Shown piece after piece: positions 28,044 to 37,880 of a stretch of DNA of 64,000 nucleotides. The first letter of the stretch is position 1; each line of letters opens with the position of its first letter. Under the pieces are notes generated by a model. The model worked only from the letters and a program-made list of their open reading frames with translations, searched no databases and had not been told where the DNA came from. Source of the DNA: Paracoccaceae bacterium (lineage in GTDB: Bacteria; Pseudomonadota; Alphaproteobacteria; Rhodobacterales; Rhodobacteraceae); the NCBI GenBank assembly GCA_024304985.1, contig JAMWZC010000004.1, positions 186,001 through 250,000 on the forward strand. Direction: 5' to 3'. Both the position numbers and the translations under genes were made by a program.

Positions 28044-28475
28044 TCAGGCGGCCCCTTTGATCCAGTCCACGATTGATGCCGCAGGCATCGCACCGGATTG
28101 CCGCTGCCGCTCCCGCCCGCCCAGAAAAGCCGCCATCGTGGGAATACCCCGAATGTTGTAAACCGCGCCGGCCTGAGGATGCGCCTCGGTGTTCAGTTTC
28201 ACCAGTCGCGCCTGACCTGCCAGCACCTCCGCCGCCTTGGCGAACTCCGGGGCCATCATGCGGCAGGGTCCGCACCACGGTGCCCAGAAATCCACGATCA
28301 GCGGCATTTCGTCGGTCCGGGCCGCCTTCTGCAAGATCGCCAGATCCACCTCGACCGCCTTTCCCGAAACAAGTTTCGCGCCGCATGTCCCGCATTTGGC
28401 CGCAGGACCCAGACGGTCCTCGGGCACGCGGTTCACCTGACCGCAATGCAGACAGGTCAGTTTTCTGGATGCCAT
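28044..28475 (-). CDS. trxC: thioredoxin 2 (TrxC type)
   Basis: Cytoplasmic disulfide reductase. The 143-residue protein has the zinc-binding N-terminal domain with two CxxC pairs (CLHCGQ near 8-11 and KCGTCG near 27-30) and then a thioredoxin domain with WAPWCGPCRMMAP. ATG 28475 was chosen with GGAGGAGCC upstream. It lies between the two cold-shock genes on the opposite strand. Confidence 0.93.
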   Translation of the reverse strand: MASRKLTCLHCGQVNRVPEDRLGPAAKCGTCGAKLVSGKAVEVDLAILQKAARTDEMPLIVDFWAPWCGPCRMMAPEFAKAAEVLAGQARLVKLNTEAHPQAGAVYNIRGIPTMAAFLGGRERQRQSGAMPAASIVDWIKGAA

Positions 28476-28752
28476 CACGGCTCCTCCTCTGAAATATTCA
28501 GACAATTATATATGAATGGCAAACTGTCTGAAAAAGCCCCCTTTCGGCAGAAAACCGCCTGAAAACAGCAAAAAATAGGCCATTTCACCGCCAGATTCCC
28601 TCTTGAAACGACTCTGGACCACTCACATACTTCTTATCGCGACGTTACCACTATCGAATAGCCTGCTCCTTCACAGGTCAGTACCTCGATTATGCACTGA
28701 CTAGCCGGGCTGCCGCACAGTGCGGGCAGCAGATCTGTAAAGGAGATGCGGT

Positions 28753-28959
28753 ATGGCCACTGGCACCGTGAAATGGTTCAACACCACAAAAGGCTACGGC
28801 TTCATTGCCCCCGATGGCGGCAGCAAGGACGTTTTCGTTCACATTTCCGCGGTCGAGCGGTCGGGCCTGACCGGGCTGGCCGACAACCAGAAGGTCAAGT
28901 TCGACATCGAACCGGGCCGCGACGGTCGTGAATCTGCCGTGAACATCTCGCTGGCCTGA
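28753..28959 (+). CDS. cspA: cold-shock protein CspA family, copy 2
   Basis: 68 residues, RNP1 KGYGFIAPD and RNP2 DVFVHISAV, 63 of 68 residues identical to copy 1. AAAGGAGATG precedes the ATG. The 245 bases before it contain a small stem (around 28708-28735, CTGCC/GGCAG) that could be a structured leader of the kind seen on cold-shock mRNAs; that is inference. A terminator follows directly. Confidence 0.95.
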   Translation: MATGTVKWFNTTKGYGFIAPDGGSKDVFVHISAVERSGLTGLADNQKVKFDIEPGRDGRESAVNISLA

Positions 28960-28979
28960 TCGCCGGACGGGATTGATGA

Positions 28980-29008
28980 AAAACGGGCCCTGTCGCGGGG
29001 CCCGTTTT
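28980..29008 (+). terminator. rho-independent terminator after cold-shock gene 2
   Basis: AAAACGGGCCC pairs with GGGCCCGTTTT around TGTCGCG; symmetrical, so it can terminate both the cold-shock gene and the convergent arylesterase gene. Confidence 0.88.
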
Positions 29009-29016
29009 GCATTGGC

Positions 29017-29739
29017 TCAGCCCTTTTCGGCGCGCCGTGCCTCGGCGGCGGCGATCAACTCCAGAACCGCAGGACCCATCGCATCGACGATCAACGCGAC
29101 ACCTTCGGCATTGGGATGGATGCCATCCGGCTGAAAATAGCCCTGCGCTGACGCCAGATCGCCCTCGCCCAGCCCCTTGAAGAAGCTGTCGAAGTAAAGC
29201 GCGCCATAAGCCTCGGCCAATTCGGGCCAGATCGCCTCGAATTCCGCCTGATACTCAGGACCGTAATTGCCCGGGGCCTGCATCCCCACCAGCAGGACCG
29301 GGATATCCGCCGCCGCCGCCGCCTTCAGAATCCCCTCGATATTCGCCCGCGTCACCGCAGGATCCAGCCCGCGCAACACATCATTGCCCCCCAGCGCAAG
29401 GATCATGCCGTGAATATCCGGCGTCAGCGTCCATTCGATCCGTGCCAGACCGCCCGCGGTGGTATCGCCCGACACGCCCGCATTGACCACGCGCAGCGAC
29501 TCGCCCTGCGCCTCCAGCCAGGCCCGCAGTTGCGGCACGAAGCCTTCTTCGTCGATCAACCCATAGCCCTGCGTCAGGCTGTCGCCAAAAGCCACGATGG
29601 ACAAAGGCAACTCCCGCGTCTGCTGGGCGCCGGCGACCGTCGCAAAAGCAAGCCCCAGACACAGGACAAGCGCCGCCCACACCTTGCCCCCGGCAGCCAA
29701 GGCACCATATGACAAAAAACGAATAGAAAGCAGGCGCAT
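29017..29739 (-). CDS. tesA: GDSL/SGNH arylesterase (TesA-like)
   Basis: A secreted or periplasmic esterase/lysophospholipase of 240 residues. It has a signal peptide (WAALVLCLGLAFATVAGA), SGNH block I FGDSLTQGYG, block III GGND (LALGGNDVLRG) and block V DGIHPN with the catalytic Asp/His. ATG 29739 was chosen because GGAGAGG lies 8 bases upstream. The start lies only 4 bases from the divergent ABC ATPase start, so each gene's promoter must overlap the other's coding strand or be extremely compact. Confidence 0.9.
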   Translation of the reverse strand: MRLLSIRFLSYGALAAGGKVWAALVLCLGLAFATVAGAQQTRELPLSIVAFGDSLTQGYGLIDEEGFVPQLRAWLEAQGESLRVVNAGVSGDTTAGGLARIEWTLTPDIHGMILALGGNDVLRGLDPAVTRANIEGILKAAAAADIPVLLVGMQAPGNYGPEYQAEFEAIWPELAEAYGALYFDSFFKGLGEGDLASAQGYFQPDGIHPNAEGVALIVDAMGPAVLELIAAAEARRAEKG

Positions 29740-29743
29740 TCCC

Positions 29744-30445
29744 ATGACCTCTCCGGTTCTTTCGCTCACAGATACAGCTTTGTCCCTTGATGGCAATGCA
29801 GGCCGCGTGGACATCCTGCACGGCATCACGCTGGATGTCCGCCGGGGCGAGACGTTGGGGCTGGTGGGACCGTCTGGTTCTGGCAAATCGTCTCTCCTCA
29901 TGCTGATGGGCGGGCTGGAGCGGGCCACGGGTGGCCGGATCACGGCCTTGGGTCAGGACCTGACCACCATGTCCGAGGATCAGCTGGCCCGCTTCCGCAG
30001 GGATCATATGGGGGTCGTGTTCCAATCCTTCCACCTCATCCCCACGATGACGGCGCTGGAAAACGTGGCAACGCCGCTGGAACTGGCGGGCCACAAGGAC
30101 GCCTTCGCCCGTGCCCGCGCCGAGTTGGAGGCCGTCGGTCTGGCCAGCCGCGCCGATCACTACCCCTCGCAGATGTCAGGCGGCGAACAGCAGCGCGTCG
30201 CATTGGCCCGCGCCTCTGCCCCGCGCCCCGACATCCTGCTGGCGGATGAACCGACCGGCAATCTGGACGGCACCAATGGGGCGGCCATCATCGAACTGCT
30301 CTTCGGCTTGCGCGACAAACATGGCGCGACGCTGGTGCTGGTGACCCATTCCGACGAATTGGCCGCGCGCTGCGACCGCGTGATTCGCCTGCGCGACGGG
30401 CGGATCGACACCGAAGCCACGCACAAGGCCGAGGCTGCGGAATGA
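29744..30445 (+). CDS. ybbA: ABC transporter ATP-binding protein (YbbA-like)
   Basis: 233 residues with Walker A GPSGSGKSS, signature MSGGEQQRV and Walker B ILLADEP. This is the LolD/MacB-type ATPase class. ATG 29744 matches the family N-terminus (MTSPVLSLTD). The stop overlaps the start of the permease gene by four bases (ATGA), so the two are coupled. TesA next to YbbA-YbbP is a widely conserved arrangement; the transported substrate is unknown, with lipid or cell-envelope export suspected. Confidence 0.92.
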   Translation: MTSPVLSLTDTALSLDGNAGRVDILHGITLDVRRGETLGLVGPSGSGKSSLLMLMGGLERATGGRITALGQDLTTMSEDQLARFRRDHMGVVFQSFHLIPTMTALENVATPLELAGHKDAFARARAELEAVGLASRADHYPSQMSGGEQQRVALARASAPRPDILLADEPTGNLDGTNGAAIIELLFGLRDKHGATLVLVTHSDELAARCDRVIRLRDGRIDTEATHKAEAAE

Positions 30446-32970
30446 CACTGCGCGTCGCTGCCCGTTTCGCTGCGCGGGAATTGCGCGGCGGGCTCAAAGG
30501 GTTCCGCATCTTCCTCGCCTGTCTCGCGCTCGGTGTGGCCGCCATCGCCGCCGTCGGCTCCGTCCGCTCCAGCATCGAGGCGGGTCTGGCCCGCGAAGGG
30601 GCAGCCATCCTTGGCGGCGATGCCGAAATCGACCTGACCTACCGCTTCGCAACGCCCGAGGAACGGGCCTGGATCGACAGCATCGCCACCGAAGTGTCCG
30701 AGGTCACGGATTTCCGCTCCATGGTCGTCAAGGGTCAGGGCGAGACGGCCGAACGTGGCTTGACTCAGGTGAAATCCGTCGACGCCGCCTATCCCCTGAT
30801 CGGGCAGGTTCTGCTGGAACCTGCGATGCCCCTGGCGCAAGCGTTGGCCGGGGCGGATGGTCTGCCCGGTGCCGTCGTCCATCCCCTGCTGATCGACCGG
30901 ATGGGGATGCAGATCGGCGACACCTTCCGCCTTGGCACGCAGGACTTCCGCCTCATGGCCGCGATCACGCGCGAACCGGATGCCGGGGCGGATGGTTTCG
31001 GTCTTGGCCCGCGCACGATCGTGGCGACCGACGCACTGGCGAATGCGGGCTTGCTGACACCCGGCACGCTCTATTCCACCGAATACCGGATGCTCCTGCC
31101 CGAGGACAGCGATCTGGACGCGCTGCAAGCGCAGGTCAGTCAACGGTTCGAGGGCGCGGGTGCCCGCTGGCGCGACAGCCGCAATGGCGCACCCAGCGTG
31201 GCGCGTTTCGTGGAACGTCTGGGGGCGTTTCTGATTCTTGTCGGCCTCTCCGGTCTGGCTGTCGGCGGGGTCGGTGTATCCGCCGCCGTGCGCGCTTATC
31301 TGGCGGGCAAGACCAGCGTGATTGCCACGCTGCGCACGCTTGGCGCGGACCGGGCCACGATTTTCCAGACATATTTTCTGCAAATCGGTGCCCTCAGCCT
31401 TTTAGGGATCACGCTGGGCCTGATCCTTGGCGCAGCAATCCCTTTGGCTGTCGGGCCGTTTCTGGAATCGCGCCTGCCGGTGCCTGCGGTGTTCACCATA
31501 CACCCCGCCCCGCTTCTGGAAGCCGCGATCTATGGCGCGCTGACTGCGTTGATCTTCACCCTCTGGCCCCTCTCGCGGACCGAGGAGGTGCGCGCCGCCA
31601 CCCTCTTCCGCGATGCGCTCTCTACCACCCGCACCCTGCCCCGCGCACCGATGCTTGCGGTGATCTTGGCTCTGCTGGCCGCACTGATCGGCACCGCCAT
31701 GGTCTTCTCCGGCGCGGCATGGCTGACGCTCTGGACTGCGGGCGGCATCCTTGGCGCTTTGGTCCTGCTGGTGCTGACGGCTTGGGGCGTGCGCGCGCTG
31801 ACCAAGCGGATGCGCGGCAGGGCGCGGGGACGTCCCGTGCTGCGATGGGCCTTGGCCGCCATAGGCGGGCAGCGGGACGAGGCGACCTCGGTGATCCTGT
31901 CGCTGGGTTTAGGCCTGTCTGTGCTGGCCGCAGTGGGCCAGATCGACGGCAACCTGCGCGGGGCCATCGCCAACGATCTGCCCGAGGTGGCCCCCTCCTA
32001 TTTCTTCGTCGATATCCAGCGCGACCAGATGCCCGCTTTCATGGAGCGGCTCGAGAATGACCCCGCTGTCTCGCGCATCGACGCGGCCCCGATGCTGCGC
32101 GGGGTGATCACGCAGATCAATGACCGCCCCGCGCGCGAAGTGGCGGGCGATCACTGGGTCGTCACCGGTGACCGCGCCGTGACCTATGCAGGTGCCATGC
32201 CCGACGGCACGCGGATCATGGCAGGCGAATGGTGGCCCGATGATTACGACGGTCCGCCCCAGATCAGCTTTGCCGAGGAAGAGGCCCGCGAGATGGGGAT
32301 CGGCCTTGGCGACATGATCACGATGAACGTGCTGGGGCGCGACATCACCGGGACGATCACCAGCCTGCGCGAAGTGGACTTCTCGACCGGCGCGATGGGT
32401 TTCGTGCTGACCATGAACGAACGCGCCTTGGCGGGCGCGCCGCACACCTTCATCTCAACCGTCTATGCCGAGGAACAGGCCGAGGCCCAGATCCTGCGCG
32501 ATGTGGCGGGGGCCGCGCCCAATATCACCGCGATCCGGGTGCGCGATGCGATTGATCAGGTCTCGGACGTGCTGGCGGGGCTGGCGGCGGCGACCTCCTA
32601 TGGCGCGGCGGCAACCTTGCTCACGGGCTTTCTGGTGCTGATCGGCGCGGCCGCGGCGGGAGAGCGGGCGCGGACCTATGAGGCGGCAGTGTTGAAAACG
32701 CTGGGGGCCAGCCGGGGCCGCATCCTGCGCAGCTTTGCCCTGCGCGCGGCCCTTCTGGGGGCAGCGGCGGGCGTGGTGGCCATCGCCGCCGGGATCGGCG
32801 GCGGCTGGGCGGTCACGCATTTCATCATGCAGACCGGCTATACCGTCATCTGGCCCTCGGCCATCGCCATCGTTCTGGGCGGTGTGCTGGCGACGCTTCT
32901 GTCGGGGCTGGCCTTTGCATGGCGACCCTTGGCGGCGCGTCCGGCGCAGGTTCTGCGGGCGCGGGAATAA
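30442..32970 (+). CDS. ybbP: FtsX-like ABC transporter permease (YbbP-like)
   Basis: 842 residues with about ten membrane spans: one near the N-terminus (GFRIFLACLALGVAAIAAVGSV), sets at about 270-470 and at the C-terminus (LLTGFLVLIGAAAAGERARTYEAAVLKTLGASRG), and two large periplasmic domains between. The ERARTYEAAVLKTLGASR segment is the FtsX core motif. The gene overlaps the ATPase gene. Together they form a mechanotransmission or lipid-export type complex. Confidence 0.92.
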   Translation: MTLRVAARFAARELRGGLKGFRIFLACLALGVAAIAAVGSVRSSIEAGLAREGAAILGGDAEIDLTYRFATPEERAWIDSIATEVSEVTDFRSMVVKGQGETAERGLTQVKSVDAAYPLIGQVLLEPAMPLAQALAGADGLPGAVVHPLLIDRMGMQIGDTFRLGTQDFRLMAAITREPDAGADGFGLGPRTIVATDALANAGLLTPGTLYSTEYRMLLPEDSDLDALQAQVSQRFEGAGARWRDSRNGAPSVARFVERLGAFLILVGLSGLAVGGVGVSAAVRAYLAGKTSVIATLRTLGADRATIFQTYFLQIGALSLLGITLGLILGAAIPLAVGPFLESRLPVPAVFTIHPAPLLEAAIYGALTALIFTLWPLSRTEEVRAATLFRDALSTTRTLPRAPMLAVILALLAALIGTAMVFSGAAWLTLWTAGGILGALVLLVLTAWGVRALTKRMRGRARGRPVLRWALAAIGGQRDEATSVILSLGLGLSVLAAVGQIDGNLRGAIANDLPEVAPSYFFVDIQRDQMPAFMERLENDPAVSRIDAAPMLRGVITQINDRPAREVAGDHWVVTGDRAVTYAGAMPDGTRIMAGEWWPDDYDGPPQISFAEEEAREMGIGLGDMITMNVLGRDITGTITSLREVDFSTGAMGFVLTMNERALAGAPHTFISTVYAEEQAEAQILRDVAGAAPNITAIRVRDAIDQVSDVLAGLAAATSYGAAATLLTGFLVLIGAAAAGERARTYEAAVLKTLGASRGRILRSFALRAALLGAAAGVVAIAAGIGGGWAVTHFIMQTGYTVIWPSAIAIVLGGVLATLLSGLAFAWRPLAARPAQVLRARE

Positions 32971-33030
32971 GCCCTGCCCCGCAGAAAACGAAACCGCCGC
33001 CAAGGCTTCCCCCGGCGGCGCTGCGTGGTG

Positions 33031-33052
33031 TGTCCCACCGTGGGACATTTTT
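33031..33052 (+). terminator. rho-independent terminator between ybbP and gcvP
   Basis: TGTCCCA and TGGGACA pair perfectly around CCG and are followed by five T, 61 bases after the ybbP stop. The genes converge here. Confidence 0.75.
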
Positions 33053-33115
33053 CAAGCCCCGTGATATCAACGGGTTACGAGCCCGCGTTTACCACTTTTT
33101 AACGCAATCCCCCGG

Positions 33116-35965
33116 TTATTCCGCCGCTTCAGCGTAATCGCTCATCGGCGGGCAGGTGCAGACCAGATTGCGGTCGCCCCATGCGTTGTCCACCCGGTTC
33201 ACAGGGGGCCAATATTTGTCCACGCGGAAGGCACCCGGCGGGAAGCAGCCCTGTTCGCGGGTGTAGGGGCGGTCCCAGTCGCCCACCAGATCCTCGACCG
33301 TGTGAGGCGCGTGCTTCAGCGGGTTGTTGAGCGGATCGCTGCGGCCTTCCTCGATATCGGCGATTTCGGCACGGATCGCCAGCATCGCATCGCAGAAACG
33401 GTCCAGTTCGGCCTTGGTTTCGGACTCGGTGGGTTCCACCATCAGCGTGCCCGCCACAGGCCAGCTCATCGTCGGCGCGTGGAAACCGCAGTCGATCAGG
33501 CGCTTGGCGATATCCTCGACCGTCACACCGGCGCTGTCGGCAAAGGGGCGCACGTCGATGATGCATTCATGCGCGACGCGCCCTGTCGGACCTTTGTAGA
33601 GGATGGGATAGGCCCCTTCCAACCGCTTGGCGATATAGTTGGCGTTCAGGATCGCGACGCGGGTGGCCTGTGTCAGACCTTCGCCGCCCATCATCAGGCA
33701 ATAGGCCCAGCTGATCGTGAGGATCGAGGCGGAGCCGTAGGGAGAGCCAGACACCGGCCCTTCGGTCCCGCCGGTCATCAGGTGACCCGGCAGATAGGGC
33801 ACCAGATGCGCCTTGACGCCGATGGGGCCCATGCCGGGGCCGCCGCCGCCATGCGGGATGGCAAAGGTCTTGTGCAGGTTCAGGTGGCTGACATCGCCGC
33901 CCAGATCGCCGGGGCGCGACAGGCCCACCATGGCATTCATATTGGCCCCGTCGATATAGACCTGACCGCCGTGATCATGAGTGATCTTGCAGACCTCGAT
34001 CACCGTTTCCTCGAACACGCCATGGGTCGAGGGATAGGTGATCATGCAGCCCGCCAGATTGGCAGAGTGCTTTTCCGCCTTGGCGCGGAAATCATCCAGA
34101 TCGATGTCGCCATTGGCCGAGGATTCCACAGGCACCACCGTCCAGCCCACCATCTGCGCCGAGGCGGGGTTGGTGCCATGGGCGTTCATCGGAATGAGGC
34201 AGATGTTGCGATGGCCTTGGCCATTGGCGCGCTGATAGGCGGCAATGGTCAGAAGCCCGGCATATTCGCCCTGCGCGCCGGAATTTGGCTGCATGGACAT
34301 GCCGTCATAGCCTGTGACCTGACACAGCTTTTCGCTGAGATCCTTGACGATATGGGCATAGCCTGCGGCCTGATCCAGCGGCACGAATGGGTGCATATCC
34401 GAGAATTCGGGCCAGCTGAGCGGCATCATTTCCGCCGCAGAGTTCAGCTTCATGGTGCAGCTGCCCAGCGGGATCATCGCGCGGTCCAGCGCCAGATCGC
34501 GGTCGGCCAAGCGGCGCATGTAGCGCATCATTTCCGTCTCGGCGCGGTTCATGTGGAAGACGCCATGGGTCAGGTAGGGGGTCTGCCGCACCAGCGCGTC
34601 GGGCAGGGCATAGCCGGGGGCGATGCCTTCGTCCTTGCGGGTGATGCCGAAGGCGCGCCACACCGCCTCGATCGTGGCGGGGCGTGTGACTTCGTCCAGC
34701 GTGATGCCGATGCGGGTCTTGCCCACGGCCCGCAAATTGATGCCTTCATCCACCGCCGATTTCATGACGGCGGCTTGCAGCGGTCCGACATCGACAGTGA
34801 TCGTGTCGAAGAAATGGGTCTGTTCGACGGTGAAGCCCGCCTCTTGCAGCCCGCGCGCCAGACGCACGGTCTTGCGGTGGATGCGCTGCGCGATGGCCTT
34901 GAGGCCCTCGGGCCCGTGGAACACGGCATAGAAGGAGGCCATGACAGCGAGCAGCGCCTGTGCGGTGCAGACGTTGGAGGTGGCCTTTTCCCGGCGGATA
35001 TGCTGTTCGCGGGTTTGCAGCGAGAGGCGGTAGGCGCGGTTGCCGTTCGCGTCGATGGAGACACCGACCAGACGCCCCGGCATGGCGCGTTTGAACGCGT
35101 CGCGGCAGGCCATATAGGCGGCGTGTGGGCCGCCATAGCCCAAGGGCACGCCGAAGCGTTGGGTGCTGCCCACGGCGATGTCGGCCCCCATCGCGCCCGG
35201 TTCCTTGAGCAAGCAAAGCGCCATGGGATCGGCGATGACGATGCCGATGGCTTTCGCATCATGCAGCGCGTCCATCTGCGCGGTGAAATCGGTGAGCGTG
35301 CCGTAGGTGCCGGGATACTGGAAGATCGCGCCGAAGACGCGGGATGCGTCGAGGGTGTCGGGCGCGCCCACGATCACCTCGATCCCCAAGGGGGCGGCGC
35401 GGGTCTGGATCACGCCGATATTCTGCGGGTGGCAGTTCTCATCGACGAAAAAGGCGGTGGCTTTGGATTTGGCGACGCGCTGCGCCATGGTCATGGCCTC
35501 GGCTGCCGCTGTCGCCTCGTCCAGAAGCGAGGCATTGGCGATTTCCAGCCCTGTCAGATCGCTGATCATGGTCTGGTAGTTCAGCAGCGCCTCAAGCCGG
35601 CCTTGGCTGATTTCGGGCTGATAGGGAGTGTAGGCGGTATACCACGCGGGATTTTCAAGGATGTTGCGCTGGATCGCGGGAGGCGTGACCGTGCCGTGGA
35701 AGCCCTGCCCGATGAGGCTGGTGAGCACGGTGTTGCGCTTGCCGACCTGACGCATGTGATAGAGGAGTTCGCGTTCGGACCGGGGGTCTTCGAAGACGAG
35801 CGGGGCCTTCTGCCGGATCGCGGCGGGCACGGTGTCGTCGATCAGCGCGCTCAGATCGGCGGCGCCCACGACCTTGAGCATCTCGGTCATCTCGGCCGGA
35901 GAGGGGCCGATATGGCGGCGGTTGGCAAAATCATACGGCTGATAATCGGTCGGCTTGTAGCTCAT
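33116..35965 (-). CDS. gcvP: glycine dehydrogenase (decarboxylating), P protein
   Basis: PLP enzyme that decarboxylates glycine and passes the methylamine group to lipoylated GcvH. The 949-residue single-chain form is full length; the PLP lysine lies in [19 protein letters not shown] (about 690-710), and the N-terminal half shows the paralogous inactive domain. It is the last gene of gcvT-gcvH-gcvP, 92 bases after gcvH, and should be controlled by the glycine riboswitch ahead of gcvT. Confidence 0.97.
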   Translation of the reverse strand: MSYKPTDYQPYDFANRRHIGPSPAEMTEMLKVVGAADLSALIDDTVPAAIRQKAPLVFEDPRSERELLYHMRQVGKRNTVLTSLIGQGFHGTVTPPAIQRNILENPAWYTAYTPYQPEISQGRLEALLNYQTMISDLTGLEIANASLLDEATAAAEAMTMAQRVAKSKATAFFVDENCHPQNIGVIQTRAAPLGIEVIVGAPDTLDASRVFGAIFQYPGTYGTLTDFTAQMDALHDAKAIGIVIADPMALCLLKEPGAMGADIAVGSTQRFGVPLGYGGPHAAYMACRDAFKRAMPGRLVGVSIDANGNRAYRLSLQTREQHIRREKATSNVCTAQALLAVMASFYAVFHGPEGLKAIAQRIHRKTVRLARGLQEAGFTVEQTHFFDTITVDVGPLQAAVMKSAVDEGINLRAVGKTRIGITLDEVTRPATIEAVWRAFGITRKDEGIAPGYALPDALVRQTPYLTHGVFHMNRAETEMMRYMRRLADRDLALDRAMIPLGSCTMKLNSAAEMMPLSWPEFSDMHPFVPLDQAAGYAHIVKDLSEKLCQVTGYDGMSMQPNSGAQGEYAGLLTIAAYQRANGQGHRNICLIPMNAHGTNPASAQMVGWTVVPVESSANGDIDLDDFRAKAEKHSANLAGCMITYPSTHGVFEETVIEVCKITHDHGGQVYIDGANMNAMVGLSRPGDLGGDVSHLNLHKTFAIPHGGGGPGMGPIGVKAHLVPYLPGHLMTGGTEGPVSGSPYGSASILTISWAYCLMMGGEGLTQATRVAILNANYIAKRLEGAYPILYKGPTGRVAHECIIDVRPFADSAGVTVEDIAKRLIDCGFHAPTMSWPVAGTLMVEPTESETKAELDRFCDAMLAIRAEIADIEEGRSDPLNNPLKHAPHTVEDLVGDWDRPYTREQGCFPPGAFRVDKYWPPVNRVDNAWGDRNLVCTCPPMSDYAEAAE

Positions 35966-36057
35966 CGCCCGGGTCCCTTATGTGTCACTTTTACAGGTCA
36001 GTCGCGCTGGTGCAGGCAGCCCCGCGCATGGCAGGGCCGCCCGGCTGATCCTGTGGG

Positions 36058-36417
36058 TCAGTCCACCAGATCCTTGTATTCGTCTTCGTCCATGAACTGA
36101 TCCAGCAGGGACAGGTCATCGACCTTCATCTTGAAGAACCACGCCTCGCCCAGCGGATCGGCATTGACCTTGCTGGGTTCGTCCACGATGGCCTCGTTGA
36201 TCTCGACGATCTCGCCGTCCAAGGGGGCGGCGATGTCCGAGGCGGCCTTGACGCTTTCGATCACCACGATTTCATCGCCGGCGGCGACCATCGTGCCCAC
36301 TTCGGGCAGTTCGACGAACACCACATCGCCCAGTTGCGTGCTGGCATGTTCGGTGATGCCGACCACGACCAGATCGCCTTCGATGCGCAGCCATTCATGA
36401 TCTTCGGTAAATTTCAT
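36058..36417 (-). CDS. gcvH: glycine cleavage system H protein
   Basis: The 119-residue lipoyl carrier of the glycine cleavage complex. The lipoylated lysine is in [11 protein letters not shown] (about 58-68). It shuttles the aminomethyl group between GcvP, GcvT and the lipoamide dehydrogenase. Middle gene of the operon, 30 bases after gcvT. Confidence 0.97.
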   Translation of the reverse strand: MKFTEDHEWLRIEGDLVVVGITEHASTQLGDVVFVELPEVGTMVAAGDEIVVIESVKAASDIAAPLDGEIVEINEAIVDEPSKVNADPLGEAWFFKMKVDDLSLLDQFMDEDEYKDLVD

Positions 36418-36447
36418 CGCTCTGGTCCCTTTTGGTTGGCGCTGATG

Positions 36448-37572
36448 TCAACGTTTGAAATTCGCGGGCGTGAAGGGCAGGGTCACCACCGTGACCGGCA
36501 GCCGCTTGCCCCGCACCTCGCCGTAGAGCTGGGTGCCCACGGTCGCATGATCGCGCGCGACGAGGCCCATGGCAACAGGGGCACCGACGGTGGGGCCGAA
36601 GCCGCCCGAGGTGACGCGGCCGATTGGGTGGCCACCCTCGGCGGTGGTGAAAAGCTCGACCCCCTCGCGCATGGGGGCGCGGCCTTCGGGCAGCAGGCCG
36701 ACGCGGGCGCGGGGGGCTTTGCCGTCCAGTTCCGACAGGATGCGCGCGGCGCCGGGGAAGCCGCCTGCGCGCGCGCCGCCTGTGCGGCGGACTTTCTGGA
36801 TGGCCCAACCCAGACCCACCTCGATGGGGGAGGTGTGGGCGTCGATGTCATGGCCGTAGAGGCACAGGCCCGCCTCCAGCCGCAGGGAATCCCGCGCACC
36901 CAGACCGATCGCCTCGACCCGTTCATCGGACAAGAGCGCCCGCGCCAGATCCTCGGCGGCATCCGCGGGCACCGAAATCTCATACCCGTCCTCGCCGGTA
37001 TAGCCGGAACGCGACACCCAGCAGGTGGCCCCCGCAAGGTCCAGATCGGCCACATCCATGAAGCGCATGGCGCGCACCGCAGGGTTCAGGCCCGCCAGAA
37101 CATCCTCGGCCAAGGGACCTTGCAGGGCCAGCAGCGCGCGGTCCTCGATCACCTCAAGCGTGACGCCCGCAGGCAGACCGGCGCGCATCAGGGCGATGTC
37201 GGCGTCCTTGCAGGCCGCGTTGATCACCACGAAGAGATGATCGCCGCGATTGGCCAGCATCAGATCATCCTCGATCCCGCCTGCCTGATTGGTGAAATAG
37301 CCATAGCGCTGCCGGTTCAGGCCCAGACCTGCCACATCTACGGGCACCAAAGCCTCGAACGCCTGCGCCACCGCCTGATAATCCGCGCCGCGCAGGATCA
37401 CCTGACCCATGTGGCTGACATCGAACAGCCCCGCCGCGGCGCGCGTGTGCAGATGTTCCTTCATCACGCCCAGCCCATACTGGACCGGCATGGAGTAGCC
37501 TGCAAAGGGCACCATCTTGGCGCCCAGTTCGACATGCAGCGCCTCGAGTGGCAGGTGCAACAGCTCGCTCAT
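36448..37572 (-). CDS. gcvT: aminomethyltransferase, T protein
   Basis: Transfers the methylene group from GcvH to tetrahydrofolate and releases ammonia. 374 residues from ATG 37572, which has GGAGGGGAT upstream; the longer frame would run into the riboswitch. Family motifs LFDVSHMGQ near the N-terminus and GYTGEDGYEI in the middle are present. First gene of the operon, directly downstream of the tandem glycine riboswitch. Confidence 0.96.
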   Translation of the reverse strand: MSELLHLPLEALHVELGAKMVPFAGYSMPVQYGLGVMKEHLHTRAAAGLFDVSHMGQVILRGADYQAVAQAFEALVPVDVAGLGLNRQRYGYFTNQAGGIEDDLMLANRGDHLFVVINAACKDADIALMRAGLPAGVTLEVIEDRALLALQGPLAEDVLAGLNPAVRAMRFMDVADLDLAGATCWVSRSGYTGEDGYEISVPADAAEDLARALLSDERVEAIGLGARDSLRLEAGLCLYGHDIDAHTSPIEVGLGWAIQKVRRTGGARAGGFPGAARILSELDGKAPRARVGLLPEGRAPMREGVELFTTAEGGHPIGRVTSGGFGPTVGAPVAMGLVARDHATVGTQLYGEVRGKRLPVTVVTLPFTPANFKR

Positions 37573-37654
37573 CGTATCCCCTCCGATACGCCGCCCTGAC
37601 CATGGAACATAATCATCCGGCATCCTTCCCCCGCGCAATCCGCAGGTCACGATG

Positions 37655-37805
37655 CCCCCTCTGTCCTGTTGCCTGAGATCGTTATCCCGTCGGCGGGTGC
37701 GCAGGGCACCACTCTCCAGAGTCCGTCATGTCATACCGGTCCTTGGGCCTGAGAGTTTCCGGGGCGGTTGCTCCTTCGGCACCGGTTTCCCGGTTCTCCC
37801 GATCT
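37655..37805 (-). promoter_or_regulatory. tandem glycine riboswitch (two aptamers)
   Basis: Read on the minus strand, two glycine aptamers follow one another. The first (about 37803-37741) shows GGGAGAACCGG, GCCGAAGGAGCAACCGCC and AAACTCTCAGGC. The second (about 37735-37656) shows ACTCTGGAGAG, then an expanded arm, ATCTCAGGCAACAGGACAGAG. The conserved CUCAGGC and GGAGAG blocks are those of the gcvT motif. It lies about 85 bases upstream of the gcvT start and should turn the glycine cleavage operon on when glycine is plentiful. Confidence 0.92.
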
Positions 37806-37880
37806 GACGTTGTCAGCCTTAAACGAGTCGCTTCATCACGACAAGTGGTCGTTTTCGCGCGCGGCACCAAATGGCGCGGT

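Noticed and set aside
33302..36100. 932-codon open frame antisense to gcvP/gcvH
   Set aside because: It mirrors highly conserved genes in a high-GC genome, has His/Asp/Gly-rich composition and no ribosome site; a shadow of codon bias.
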